Source of the DNA: Streptococcus ruminantium
Lineage (GTDB): Bacteria > Bacillota > Bacilli > Lactobacillales > Streptococcaceae
NCBI RefSeq assembly: GCF_003609975.1
Contig: NZ_AP018400.1
Coordinates: forward strand, 97,501 to 161,500
Length of the DNA stretch: 64,000 nucleotides
Reading direction: 5' to 3'
The translations under genes were made by a program, and so were the position numbers. This document shows, piece after piece, positions 1 to 7,938 of this stretch. Below the pieces are notes generated by a model. It was given only the letters and a program-made list of their open reading frames with translations. It did not search any database and was not told the origin of the DNA. The stretch's first letter is position 1; each line of letters begins with the position of its first letter.

Positions 1-1
1 T

Positions 2-72
2 TGGGGTATCGCCAAGCGGTAAGGCAAGGGACTTTGACTCCCTCATGCGTTGGTTCGAATCCAGCTACCCCA
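2..72 (+). tRNA. tRNA-Gln(TTG)
   Basis: A complete cloverleaf can be folded. The acceptor arms TGGGGTA (2-8) and TACCCCA (66-72) pair, the T-arm GGTTCGAATCC is present, and the anticodon loop ACTTTGACT gives anticodon TTG, which reads CAA/CAG glutamine codons. No CCA is encoded. It is the upstream member of a two-tRNA cluster with tRNA-Leu 12 bases downstream; the cluster promoter must lie outside the window. Confidence 0.93.
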
Positions 73-84
73 GTTAAGCTATAT

Positions 85-168
85 GCCGGCGTGGCGGAAT
101 TGGCAGACGCGCTGGACTCAAAATCCAGTGTCCTCACGGACGTGCCGGTTCGACCCCGGCCGCCGGTA
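85..168 (+). tRNA. tRNA-Leu(CAA)
   Basis: Class II tRNA with a long variable arm (TGTCCTCACGGACG region). The acceptor GCCGGCG pairs with CGCCGGT, with one G-U at the first pair. The anticodon stem CTGGA/TCCAG encloses the loop CTCAAAA, giving anticodon CAA for UUG leucine codons. The T-arm is GCCGGTTCGACCCCGGC. No CCA is encoded. Confidence 0.93.
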
Positions 169-173
169 TAGTT

Positions 174-206
174 AAAAAAGACAAGGTTTCCGAACCTTGT
201 CTTTTT
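174..206 (+). terminator. Intrinsic terminator of the tRNA-Gln/tRNA-Leu cluster
   Basis: The stem AAAAAGACAAGGTT pairs with AACCTTGTCTTTTT around a TCCG loop. The 3' arm is U-rich. The left end of the ISL3 element starts at the next base, so the T-tract is now joined to IS sequence. Confidence 0.85.
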
Positions 207-1618
207 GGTTCTTTGTCAACTGTAGTGGGTGACTTATAGCTAAGCGCGAGAGGAGACGAACTTCGTCTTCTCATTTTTGATGTTCAAGGCGATTAAGATA
301 CGTTTCTTGAAATTGTCAAAGTTCTTGTAACCAAAGGCATTGCGCTTGATGTCTTTGATGAGTTTGTTAGTGGCCTCAAGTTTAGCGTTAGAGTAAGGCA
401 ATTCAATGGCGTTAGTGATGTAGTTTTTATAGCGAATAAATGTGCTCAAAGCGGTTTTAAAGGTGCGATTGAGATGAGGTAAAGCGTCTTGAATTAAGCC
501 CCAAAACTGCTCAGTATTCTTCTCTTGCAGGTGGAAAAGGAGTAACTGGTACAGGTCATAGTAATCTTTAAGCTCAGGGACCAGTTTGAACATCTTATTG
601 AGACATTCTCTAGGCGTTAGAGTCTCTCTAAAAGATCTAGAGTAGAAAGCCTTAGGAGATAGTTTCCGACTATCTTTTTGAATAAGTCTCCAGTAGTACT
701 TAAGAGCTCTGTATTCAAGAGATTTATCGTCAAATTGCTTCATGATTTCAATACGTGTTTGCTTGAGAGCTCTATTGATGTGCTGGACAATGTGGAAACG
801 ATCGAGGACAATTTTGGTATTTGGAAATAATTTCTTAATGAGAGGGATATAGCTCCCTGACATATCGACAGTGACGACTTTAACTTTTTTTCTAGCTTCT
901 TTCGAGTACTTGAAGAAATGATTTCGGATGGTTGTTTGACGTCTGTCATCAAGGATGGTAATGATTTTCTTGGTGTTAAAATCCTGAGCAATGAAGGCCA
1001 GTTTTCCCTTCTGGTAGGAGAACTCATCCCAGGAAAGCACTTCTGGCAAAGTAGTGTACTCCTCTTGGAAATGAAATTGCTTGAACTTGCGATAGACAGT
1101 AGAGGTAGAGATAGCGAGCTTAGCAGCGATATGGGTAAGAGCCTCTCTGTTGAGCAATAGGTGAGCGATTTTCTGTCTCACTATTTCAGAAATTTGGCAA
1201 TTTTTCTGAACGAGAGATGTTTCAGAAACAGTTACTTTTCGACAGGACTTGCACTGAAATCGTCTCTTTTTCAAACGAATGAGGCTAGGGAAACCAGCAA
1301 TCTCAATAAAAGGGATTTTAGAAGGTTTCTGGAAGTCGTATTTGATTTGTTTTCCTTTACAGTGTTTACATTTGGGAGGGTGATAATCAAGTGTAGCGGT
1401 GACTTCGATATGGGTATCGTGTTGAATGGCTTTATTTAAGATGATATTTTTGTCTTTAATTCCGATGAGTAATGTGGTATTATTGATGTGTTCCATAAGA
1501 TACTTTCTAATGAGTTGTTTAAGCGCTTTTCATTATAAGTCTTATGGGACTTTTTTGATACTCAAAAAGCCCTATAATCTCCACAGTGGGGTTTACCCAC
1601 TACAGAAATTATAGAGCC
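207..1618 (-). mobile_element. ISL3-family insertion sequence, apparently complete
   Basis: The terminal inverted repeats were matched by eye. Left end 207-230 and the reverse complement of right end 1595-1618 share GGnTCTnTnnnnn followed by CTGTAGTGGGT. A single full-length transposase gene lies between them. The 8-bp flanks (gtcttttt on the left, agaaaaaa on the right) do not form an obvious target duplication. Either a duplication has decayed or an adjacent rearrangement removed one side. Confidence 0.8.
240..1496 (-). CDS. ISL3-family transposase
   Basis: 418 aa, full length for the family. An N-terminal zinc-finger-like region (CKHC near residue 43, then CKSC near residue 82) is followed by a helix-turn-helix (about residues 105-140, HIAAKLAISTSTVYRKF). 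The DDE-type catalytic core has LSWDEFSYQKG, VTVDMSGSY and the terminal SNAKLEATNKLIKDIKR block, which supplies the last acidic residue. It cuts and joins the ends of its own element. No frameshift is seen, so it may be active. A decayed relative lies at 4555-5420. Confidence 0.9.
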   Translation of the reverse strand: MEHINNTTLLIGIKDKNIILNKAIQHDTHIEVTATLDYHPPKCKHCKGKQIKYDFQKPSKIPFIEIAGFPSLIRLKKRRFQCKSCRKVTVSETSLVQKNCQISEIVRQKIAHLLLNREALTHIAAKLAISTSTVYRKFKQFHFQEEYTTLPEVLSWDEFSYQKGKLAFIAQDFNTKKIITILDDRRQTTIRNHFFKYSKEARKKVKVVTVDMSGSYIPLIKKLFPNTKIVLDRFHIVQHINRALKQTRIEIMKQFDDKSLEYRALKYYWRLIQKDSRKLSPKAFYSRSFRETLTPRECLNKMFKLVPELKDYYDLYQLLLFHLQEKNTEQFWGLIQDALPHLNRTFKTALSTFIRYKNYITNAIELPYSNAKLEATNKLIKDIKRNAFGYKNFDNFKKRILIALNIKNEKTKFVSSRA

Positions 1619-1632
1619 AGAAAAAAACAAGT

Positions 1633-1668
1633 CAAGATAGTAACTTTTGTAAGGTTGCTATCTTATTT
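1633..1668 (+). terminator. Hairpin with T-tract right of the ISL3 element
   Basis: AAGATAGTAAC pairs with GTTGCTATCTT (one G-U) around TTTTGTAAG, then TATTTTTG follows. It has the shape of a rho-independent terminator on the plus strand. No plus-strand gene precedes it now, so it may be a remnant of the sequence into which the IS elements inserted. Confidence 0.55.
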
Positions 1669-1699
1669 TTGTCAGTTATTCAGCTAAAAAAGTGTACAG

Positions 1700-1739
1700 A
1701 AAAACAACACCTTATTTTGAATATTTTTGATAAGGTGTT
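1700..1739 (-). terminator. Terminator of the IS110-type transposase gene
   Basis: On the minus strand AACACCTTAT and ATAAGGTGTT form a 10-bp stem followed by GTTTTTCTG. It lies 24 bases beyond the stop of the IS110-family gene. Confidence 0.7.
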
Positions 1740-1762
1740 ACAATGATAGAGCACAGACAACT

Positions 1763-2965
1763 TTATTGATTTTGGGTCGAATCGTAATCGTAAAGCTTGT
1801 TATGCGTAATGAGGTAATACATTGTCTGAATGAGACGATGTATAGAGGCAATCGTATGTGGCTTAGATGAAGCTATTTGCGATTGTCTTTTTCGTTTCTC
1901 ATAAAAGTCTGCGATATGGCAAGGATTGGTGTGGCTAGCTGAAGCGATATTGTGAATGCCCTTAAACAGAATCTTTCTGGCATAAGGGTTGCCACGTTTA
2001 GTGATGTGTTCCTTGGTCAGGAAGTTCCCAGATTCATAGTGTCTGAGATCAATTCCGATAAAAGCGTTGATTTGATTGGCAGACTGAAACCGACGAATGT
2101 CCCCGAGTTCGCCAATAATGCTTGTTGCAGTTGTTTCTGCGATATCAGGAATAGACAGTAGAATGTTGTACTCTGGTAAAGGTTGAGCTAGAATGACCAT
2201 TTCATCTAAAACCGCTCGTCTGCGTTCAGAAAGTCTAAGTAATTCTTGGGCATAGTAACGAACCTCTTCCATCATCGGAGAGGTTTTCTTGACCGCACAG
2301 TAGGACTGTTTGGCGAGTTCAGTTAATTTGTCCGTCAGATAAACAACACGCTTTTCAGAAATGCGTGTTGAAGTAGATTGGCGAATAACCTCCATCAAAT
2401 GACTTTGAGTTAGGCGCAATACAGACTCCTTACACGGAAAGGCCATGACCAGGTTCCAGTATTGTTCACCAGTTGGCGCTGATAAGATGTGTTCTATCTC
2501 AGGGAAAGTGACTTGTAGGACCTTATGTAGCCTATTCTTAGTTCGTACGATATCTTCTGTCAGGTTCTGATAGAAGCGACTTAAATCTCGTAGATTTTGA
2601 TAGACTTCTTCTTGAACATAAGTCGGTTTACGATTCAGTACAAATTGAGATTGTGCTAGTTTTTCTGCATCAATTTTGTCTGTCTTACGGACACGTAGGC
2701 TGTCCAGTTGTTTCTTAGCTTCTAGAGGATTTAGTCGTGTATAAACGTAGCCATTGTCCTCGAGAAAAGCCTGAAGCCGACGAGGATAAACGCCTGTCGC
2801 TTCAAAGATAATCTCAGGGTTATGGACAGTTTTCAAATCGTTGGATAAACGAGCGAAGCCTACCGCATTGTTAGGCATGGTGTAGCCATGAACTTTTTCG
2901 CCATTGACTAAAATAGCCACTTCCGAATTTGCTTTACTGACATCAATCCCAAATACTGTACGCAT
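1763..2965 (-). CDS. IS110-family transposase (DEDD recombinase)
   Basis: The start is placed at ATG 2965 (MRTVFGIDVSKA), because AGAGGT precedes it and the usual family N-terminus begins there; an upstream ATG at 3019 would add 18 atypical residues. About 400 aa. The N-terminal RuvC-like DEDD domain shows FGIDVSKANSEVAI (first Asp), EATGVYPRRL (Glu), and KTDKIDAEKLAQ (last Asp pair). The C-terminal Tnp20 domain has SIPDIAETTATSIIGELGD and FIGIDLRHYESG with a downstream Ser-containing helix. IS110-family enzymes lack classical inverted repeats, and the family is known to use a structured RNA made from the element's non-coding end. The gene looks intact. Confidence 0.9.
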   Translation of the reverse strand: MRTVFGIDVSKANSEVAILVNGEKVHGYTMPNNAVGFARLSNDLKTVHNPEIIFEATGVYPRRLQAFLEDNGYVYTRLNPLEAKKQLDSLRVRKTDKIDAEKLAQSQFVLNRKPTYVQEEVYQNLRDLSRFYQNLTEDIVRTKNRLHKVLQVTFPEIEHILSAPTGEQYWNLVMAFPCKESVLRLTQSHLMEVIRQSTSTRISEKRVVYLTDKLTELAKQSYCAVKKTSPMMEEVRYYAQELLRLSERRRAVLDEMVILAQPLPEYNILLSIPDIAETTATSIIGELGDIRRFQSANQINAFIGIDLRHYESGNFLTKEHITKRGNPYARKILFKGIHNIASASHTNPCHIADFYEKRKRQSQIASSKPHTIASIHRLIQTMYYLITHNKLYDYDSTQNQ

Positions 2966-3112
2966 GATATTACCTCTTTTGTCTTGAATGATTCCTTGTT
3001 TTAGTGATGTCATTTTCAATACACGACGTCAAGCGTCCCACATACTTTGATAACATTCTCCCTAAAACAGGTGTCTTGCCAGTTTTTGTTACGACGTCCA
3101 GCGTCAAGCGAC
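2966..3112 (-). other. Non-coding end of the IS110 element upstream of its transposase (possible bridge-RNA region)
   Basis: About 147 bases between the recombinase start and the neighbouring IS3 end. It holds two related blocks, CACGACGTCAAGCGTC near 3018 and ACGACGTCCAGCGTC near 3091, in direct orientation. In IS110-group elements the 5' non-coding end is where the bridge RNA is encoded. That this copy makes one is inference; I could not fold the whole segment. The exact element boundaries are unknown. Confidence 0.4.
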
Positions 3113-3988
3113 TTAACAAGGCACCACTAATTTAACATAAAGAAAAAGTAGTGAGTACTTTCTCCCGTCGGAGATTTCCTCACTACTAATCTTAGTATGT
3201 TTTAGTTTTGTCTTAATGCGTGTGTTGTAGTAAAAAATATAGTCTGTAATTGCTCGTTCAAGCTGTTCTAGTGATTTGAAGGTCTTTTCATAGCCATAAA
3301 ACATCTCGGATTTAAGGATGCCAAAGAAGGATTCCATCATCCCATTGTCAGGGGCATTGCCTTTGCGAGACATGGAAGGACGAATGCCCTTAAATTCCAA
3401 AAAATGATGATAGGACTGATGTTGATACTGCCAACCTTGGTCACTATGAAGGATCGTTCCTCGGTAAGAGTTACCTGGAAATGCCTTCTCAAGCATGGTT
3501 TGGACTTGTTTTAAGTCTGGCTAGCGTGATAAGGTGAAATCAATAATCTCACTATTATAACCATCAAGAACGGGTGATAGATAGAGCTTTCCTTCTGGTA
3601 GAGCAAACTCTGTCACATCTGTATAACACTTCTCATAGGGCTTAGCTGCTTCAAACTGACGATTGATCAGATTAGCAGCCTTCTTCCCAACGTCACCCTG
3701 ATAGGAAGCATACTTGCGTTTACGGCGGATACGAGCAACCAAACCCATTTCTTGCATCAGGCGTTGAACTTTCTTGTGATTCACACAGAACCCACGATTA
3801 CGAAGTTCTAAGTGAATCCGACGATAGCCATAATTTCCCTTGTGCCCAGTGTGGATGTCTTGAATCATCTTCTTTAACTCTTTATTCTTATCATCTTTCT
3901 CAAGTTGCTTCAGCTGATAATAATAGGTAGCACGGGCTAATTGAGCTGTTGTTAGGAGGTTATCTAGTCGGAATCCTCCCTCAACCAT
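3113..3988 (-). pseudogene. IS3-family orfB (DDE transposase), interrupted by an in-frame stop
   Basis: The rve-type integrase core is split into two pieces in the same frame. The N-terminal part (to 3521) has the HTH_21-like region and CYTDVTEF (first Asp). A TAG codon at 3523-3521 follows DFTLSR. The C-terminal part continues with PDLKQVQTMLEKAF, LHSDQGWQYQ (second Asp) and GMMESFFGILKSE (Glu). A single base change would restore the frame, so the decay is recent or the product is read through at low level. The tail after RIKTKL is unusual, and a hairpin with T-tract lies inside the last codons (about 3130-3180). Confidence 0.8.
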
Positions 3989-4500
3989 TTCTCTAATTGT
4001 TTCTGCCTTTCTCTCGCTAAGGCTTCGTCCCTGAGGCGCAGTTCCCTCAACTTTTTTAGATAGGGCACCTCAGTTCGTAGACGTTCATTTTCGTGCTGAA
4101 GGCGCTCCAATTCTGTCATTTCTTCCCAAGTTTTCTTTGGTTTACGTCCCATTTTAGGTATCCTTCCTCTAGGTTTCTCAAGAATAGCATACCCGTTTTT
4201 CTTGTATTGCGCTATCCAATTAGGTAGTGTCCCTATATTTGGCAGTGCGTAATCCAGTGAAACGTCTAGTTGAGAACGGCCTCTTAGTAGGACTTCATTT
4301 ATGATTTCCTCTTTCAGCTCTGGTGAATAGTAGTTGTTTTTCCCTTTTTGGGCACAGTCTAAGCCATGTTTGTCAATCAGTCGGACCAAGTATTGGAGAT
4401 GAGCTTTATTCACATCAAATTTTTGGCTGAGTTGTGGCCAAGTCCAACCTAATTGTTTTAAGTGATAGATTTCAACTTTATCGTTAGCGTTTAATGTCAT
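3964..4500 (-). CDS. IS3-family orfA (helix-turn-helix DNA-binding subunit)
   Basis: The start is placed at ATG 4500 (MTLNANDKVEIYHLKQLG); an upstream in-frame ATG at 4536 adds 12 residues from the IS terminus. About 178 aa. It has two helix-turn-helix segments (WTWPQLSQKFDVNKAHLQYLVRL, listed here by its ends, and RSQLDVSLDYALPNIGTL), then the basic hinge MGRKPKKTWEEMTEL and a leucine-zipper-like helix (LQHENERLRTEVPYLKKL). It overlaps orfB by 25 bases, the usual arrangement for production of a frameshifted OrfAB transposase. Confidence 0.85.
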   Translation of the reverse strand: MTLNANDKVEIYHLKQLGWTWPQLSQKFDVNKAHLQYLVRLIDKHGLDCAQKGKNNYYSPELKEEIINEVLLRGRSQLDVSLDYALPNIGTLPNWIAQYKKNGYAILEKPRGRIPKMGRKPKKTWEEMTELERLQHENERLRTEVPYLKKLRELRLRDEALARERQKQLEKWLREDSD

Positions 4501-4554
4501 AAGAAAAGCACCCCAATCGTTAGATTTTGTATCCAACTTTTGGGGTGCAGTTCA

Positions 4555-5420
4555 ATGTCGTCTTCTCCTTTGTTACATTCAAAGCGAGATAAATCCGTTT
4601 TTTAAAATTGTCAAAGTTCTTGAAGCCAAAGGACTTGAGCTTGATGACTTTGATAAGATTATTCGTTGCCTCCAGTTTGGCATTTGAAGTTGAATGAACT
4701 TCCAATAACGCTTGAGAGCCTTATATTCAAGAGATTTTCTGTCAAACTGATTCATGACTTGGATACGCACACGGTTTGTAGCTTGGCTAAGATATTGGAC
4801 AATATGAAAGCGATCTAGCACAATTTTAGCGTTTGGAAATAGTTTCTTAGCGATGTTATAGTAGAGACTAAGCATGTCCATGGTAATGACTTTGACTCGG
4901 CTTCTGATCTGTCTAGGATAGCGTAGAAAGTGATTGCGAGTAGTAACCTGAGTCCTTCTGTTAAGGATTGTGATAATGTTTTGTGAGTCAAAGCCTAGTA
5001 CAATGAAATTCATCTTTCCCTTCTTGAAAGCATATTCGTCCCAATTCATGTGGGCAGGAAGCCAGTTCAGGTCTGTCTTGAACTTGAATTCCTTGAGTTT
5101 ACGAATGACCGTTGATGGGGAGACAGCTAAGGCCTGAGCAATGGCTGTCATGGATTCTTTTTCGATGAGCTTTTGAGCGATTTTCTGATTGACAACCGTT
5201 GCAATTTGGTGGTTTTTCTTGACCAGAGATGTCTCGGCGACAGTTATCTTCCCGCACCTTGACAACGGAAACGCCGTTTGCGCAGTCGGATTAATGTCTT
5301 ATACCCAGCACATTCCAGATAGGGGATTTTCGATGGTTTGTTGGAAGTCGTATTTGACTGTCTGACCGTGACAGTTGTGACATACAGGTGCTGGATAGTG
5401 CAAGCTATCGCTGATTTCTT
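4555..5420 (-). pseudogene. Decayed ISL3-type transposase gene
   Basis: Three pieces of one transposase can be recognised. The N-terminal zinc-finger part (about 5420-5270, PVCHNC and VKYDFQQT) contains a stop and frame changes. The long middle (5265-4700) has the HTH, MNWDEYAFKKGKMNF and VITMDMLSLYYN. The C-terminal block is SNAKLEATNNLIKVIK (about 4680-4570). Compared with the intact copy at 240-1496, about 120 codons between KALKRYWKFI and SNAKLEATN are missing and the frame changes at the joint. The last codons are replaced by the inserted IS3-type end. Confidence 0.8.
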
Positions 5421-5914
5421 ATATGTATCGCAGTCCTAATAGTTCAAGATAGTGATGTTTGTTTTTTCCTAGAGTCTCAGGATTCTTCGTCAGAGTGTTT
5501 ATTTTCACTTGGAACTTTTAACGTTTTCATATCTTGTATAGATGAGAAAAGGTGTACGATTTATCCTGCATGGTCTCATCGACATCCCAGACGCAGTACC
5601 AACGAATCATGTGACATAGTAGTGATAAAACTTATGTAATGGAAGTAGAGCAGGGAGCTGCTTATTTCAATTCTGTTCCTGAAAAGATGGTAGACTGAAA
5701 GCGTGAATGATGACTATTGTTCACAAATATAGAATAGCACAAATAGAATGAGATATGAGGGATTTATGTTCTCTCGTTAAAAGTTAGTTAAACTGTCGTG
5801 CGCTAGACTAGCACGCACGGTGGTGTGAGAGGGGCTGGAGATTAACCCCTACCCAATTTTTAGATAGATAGTATATTTGTTTGATTTACGGATAGAGGGT
5901 GGAGTGCTTTGCTC
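5421..5914. other. Gene-free region between the IS cluster and adcR
   Basis: No convincing reading frame. The minus-strand translation near 5600-5440 gives an open stretch (HMIRWYCVWDVDETMQDK) broken by stops; I do not recognise it, but it may be gene debris. The right half (about 5637-5850) is related to a segment at 59936-60160 and is listed as a repeat. The stretch 5821-5870 has a short GGGGCTGGAGATTAACCCC hairpin. Confidence 0.5.
5637..5850 (+). repeat. Dispersed repeat, copy A (pair with 59936-60160)
   Basis: Shared blocks occur in the same order in both copies: ATGGAAGTAGAGC, CTGAAAAGA...GTAG, AGAATGAGA, CTCGTTAAAAGTTAGTT, and CACGGTGGT(G/A)TGAGA. The blocks are separated by diverged sequence of similar length. 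No ORF is conserved between the copies. It could be an old dispersed intergenic element or the remnant of a mobile element. Confidence 0.55.
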
Positions 5915-5954
5915 TTGTGTTTTTTCCTTATGCGTGATATACTTAATAGGTTAA
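5915..5954 (+). promoter_or_regulatory. adcRCBA promoter with AdcR-type zinc operator
   Basis: A -35-like TTGTGT (5915-5920), 17-base spacer and TGA-extended -10 TATACT (5938-5943). TTAATAGGTTAA at 5943-5954 matches the AdcR box TTAACNNGTTAA with one change and overlaps the -10 and start site. This would let zinc-loaded AdcR repress its own operon. Confidence 0.7.
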
Positions 5955-5975
5955 TTAAAGGGTTAAGGGCTTGTT

Positions 5976-6419
5976 ATGAATCATATTGCGTTAGAAATTG
6001 AAAAGTGTCTTCATGAAATTGTCTTGAGTTCAGAAAACCAATTGGAGATTCTGGTTGGTTCTTGTAAAAGCACGGTTAAGCTGACGAACACCCAAGAGCA
6101 TATTTTGATGCTGATTGAAAAAGAGGCTTATACCAATACAGAGATTGCAAAACAGTTAAATGTTAGTCAGGCAGCCATTACAAAGGCAACTAAGTCTCTA
6201 GTCGCTCAAGGGCTTTTGGTAGGGGTACGTGATGCGAAAGATGCTCGGATTGTGCGGTTCAGTTTGACAGAGGAGGCTAAGCCGATTGCGGTAGAGCATG
6301 CGCATCATCATGCCCATACCCTGGAGGTCTATGAGGAGTTGCTAGCAAATTACAGTGTAGAGGAGCAGGAGCTTATCGGGCGTTTTATGAATGATTTGGT
6401 GGAGAAGATTAAGAAATAG
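5976..6419 (+). CDS. adcR: Zinc-responsive MarR-family repressor AdcR
   Basis: 147 aa, the usual AdcR size. It has a winged helix-turn-helix (about residues 35-95: TNTEIAKQLNVSQAAITKAT, then a wing with VRDAKDARIVRFSL). The C-terminal HAHHHAHTLEVYEELL carries the His cluster that, with upstream residues, forms the zinc sites in this family. It represses zinc-uptake genes when zinc is plentiful. It is the first gene of a tight four-gene operon: its TAG stop is immediately followed by the adcC ATG. The leader carries a matching operator. Confidence 0.93.
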   Translation: MNHIALEIEKCLHEIVLSSENQLEILVGSCKSTVKLTNTQEHILMLIEKEAYTNTEIAKQLNVSQAAITKATKSLVAQGLLVGVRDAKDARIVRFSLTEEAKPIAVEHAHHHAHTLEVYEELLANYSVEEQELIGRFMNDLVEKIKK

Positions 6420-7124
6420 ATGAGATATATTACGGTTGAAGATTTATCTTTTTACTATGACAAAGAGCCAGTTTTGGAACATATTCATTACCATCTTGAT
6501 AGTGGTGAGTTTGTGACGCTGACCGGTGAGAATGGAGCTGCTAAGACTACCTTGATTAAAGCTACTCTGGGTATATTAAAGCCCAAGCAAGGGAAGGTAT
6601 CTATTGCTGAGAAAAGCACCAAGGGGAAGAAGTTACGAATGGCCTATCTGCCTCAGCAAATAGCCAGTTTCAATGCTGGATTCCCAAGTACGGTCTATGA
6701 ATTTGTAAAATCTGGTCGTTATCCCCGTCAAGGATGGTTTCGTCGGCTGACCGAACACGATGAAAAACATGTACGTATTAGCTTAGAATCTGTTGGTATG
6801 TGGGAACATCAGGACAAAAAATTGGGCTCTTTGAGTGGGGGACAAAAGCAACGTGCAGTGATTGCCCGTATGTTTGCATCAGATCCAGATATTTTTGTGT
6901 TGGATGAACCTACAACAGGGATGGACAGCGGTACAAAGGAGGCTTTTTATGATTTGATGCATCATTCTACAAAAAAACATGGTAAGTCAGTGTTGATGAT
7001 TACCCATGATCCGGATGAATTAAGGAAGTATGCAGATAGAAATATCCATTTGATCCGCGATCAGCACTCTCCTTGGCGTTGTTTTAATGTCCATGAAACA
7101 GATGGGGAGGTTGCTCGTGTTTGA
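6420..7124 (+). CDS. adcC: Zinc ABC transporter ATP-binding protein AdcC
   Basis: 234 aa. Walker A is GENGAAKTT (residues 36-44), with Ala where most ABC ATPases have the last loop Gly; this variant is normal for streptococcal AdcC. The Q-loop region is followed by LSGGQKQR (signature, near 138), IFVLDEPT (Walker B, near 157) and ITHD with the switch His. It powers zinc import through AdcB with zinc delivered by AdcA. The start abuts the adcR stop and the end overlaps adcB by 8 bases, so the genes are co-translated. Confidence 0.93.
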   Translation: MRYITVEDLSFYYDKEPVLEHIHYHLDSGEFVTLTGENGAAKTTLIKATLGILKPKQGKVSIAEKSTKGKKLRMAYLPQQIASFNAGFPSTVYEFVKSGRYPRQGWFRRLTEHDEKHVRISLESVGMWEHQDKKLGSLSGGQKQRAVIARMFASDPDIFVLDEPTTGMDSGTKEAFYDLMHHSTKKHGKSVLMITHDPDELRKYADRNIHLIRDQHSPWRCFNVHETDGEVARV

Positions 7125-7929
7125 TTTGTCTATTTTTAACTATGACTTTATGCAGCGAGCTTTTTGGGCTATCATTGCCATGAGTCTGTTTTCACCAATT
7201 TTGGGTGTATTTCTGATTTTAAGGCGACAAAGTTTGATGAGTGATACACTCAGTCACGTTTCATTGGCTGGTGTGGCTTTCGGTATAGTTTTGGGGATTT
7301 CACCAACTGTTTCAACGGTTCTTATCGTGATTGTTGCAGCTATATTCTTGGAATATCTGCGAACGATTTATAAGAATTTTATGGAAATCGGAACAGCTAT
7401 TCTGATGTCAACTGGTTTGGCTATCTCGTTTATTGTGATGAATAAGTCTGGAGGGAAGTCGGGACTCAATTTGGAACAGTATCTTTTTGGTTCCATTGTG
7501 ACAATCAGTCAAGAACAGGTGGCAGCACTATTTGGGATTGCCTTGATTGTCATCATACTGACCATGCTCTTTTTACGCCCCATGTATGTTTTGACTTTTG
7601 ATGAGGATACGGCTTTTGTGGATGGATTACCTGTGCGGGTGATGTCCATTGCTTTCAATATTGTGACCGGTGTTGCGATTGCTTTGATGATTCCCGCTGC
7701 TGGAGCTTTGTTGGTTTCGACGATTATGGTTTTACCGGCTTCAATTGCCTTACGCCTAGGAAAAAGTTTTAAGACAGTACTCTTTATGGGGATGGTGATT
7801 GGGTTCCTTGGAATGGTTATGGGGTTGCTTACTTCCTATTATATGGAGACACCGGCTAGCGCAAGCATTACATTGATTTTCATTAGTATCTTTTTGCTGG
7901 TGAATTTGGTTCAGAAATTAAAAAAATAA
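7117..7929 (+). CDS. adcB: Zinc ABC transporter permease AdcB
   Basis: ABC-3 family membrane protein. I chose GTG 7117, because GGGGAGG (7104-7110) sits six bases upstream and gives 270 aa beginning [16 protein letters not shown], as in relatives; an in-frame ATG at 7087 would lie deep in adcC. It has about seven to eight hydrophobic helices and the family block [22 protein letters not shown] near residues 30-52. The C-terminal helices include [17 protein letters not shown]. It forms the zinc channel with AdcC. Confidence 0.92.
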   Translation: MFDLSIFNYDFMQRAFWAIIAMSLFSPILGVFLILRRQSLMSDTLSHVSLAGVAFGIVLGISPTVSTVLIVIVAAIFLEYLRTIYKNFMEIGTAILMSTGLAISFIVMNKSGGKSGLNLEQYLFGSIVTISQEQVAALFGIALIVIILTMLFLRPMYVLTFDEDTAFVDGLPVRVMSIAFNIVTGVAIALMIPAAGALLVSTIMVLPASIALRLGKSFKTVLFMGMVIGFLGMVMGLLTSYYMETPASASITLIFISIFLLVNLVQKLKK

Positions 7930-7938
7930 GGAGTTAAA

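Larger units (their letters stand above)
3113..4554 (-). mobile_element. IS3-family (IS150-like) insertion sequence with an interrupted orfB
   Basis: The right end is well marked: the sequence up to 4554, read inward on the minus strand, starts TGAACTGCACCCCAAAAG. The left end near 3113 (TTAACAAGGCACCACTAA) is only a weak match (shared GCACC core), so that boundary is approximate. The element carries orfA and a nonsense-mutated orfB. It is inserted at the very 3' end of a decayed ISL3-type transposase gene, whose last codons run into the IS. Confidence 0.65.

Noticed and set aside
199..1626. Target-site duplication around the ISL3 element
   Set aside because: The 8-bp flanks gtcttttt and agaaaaaa do not match in direct orientation.
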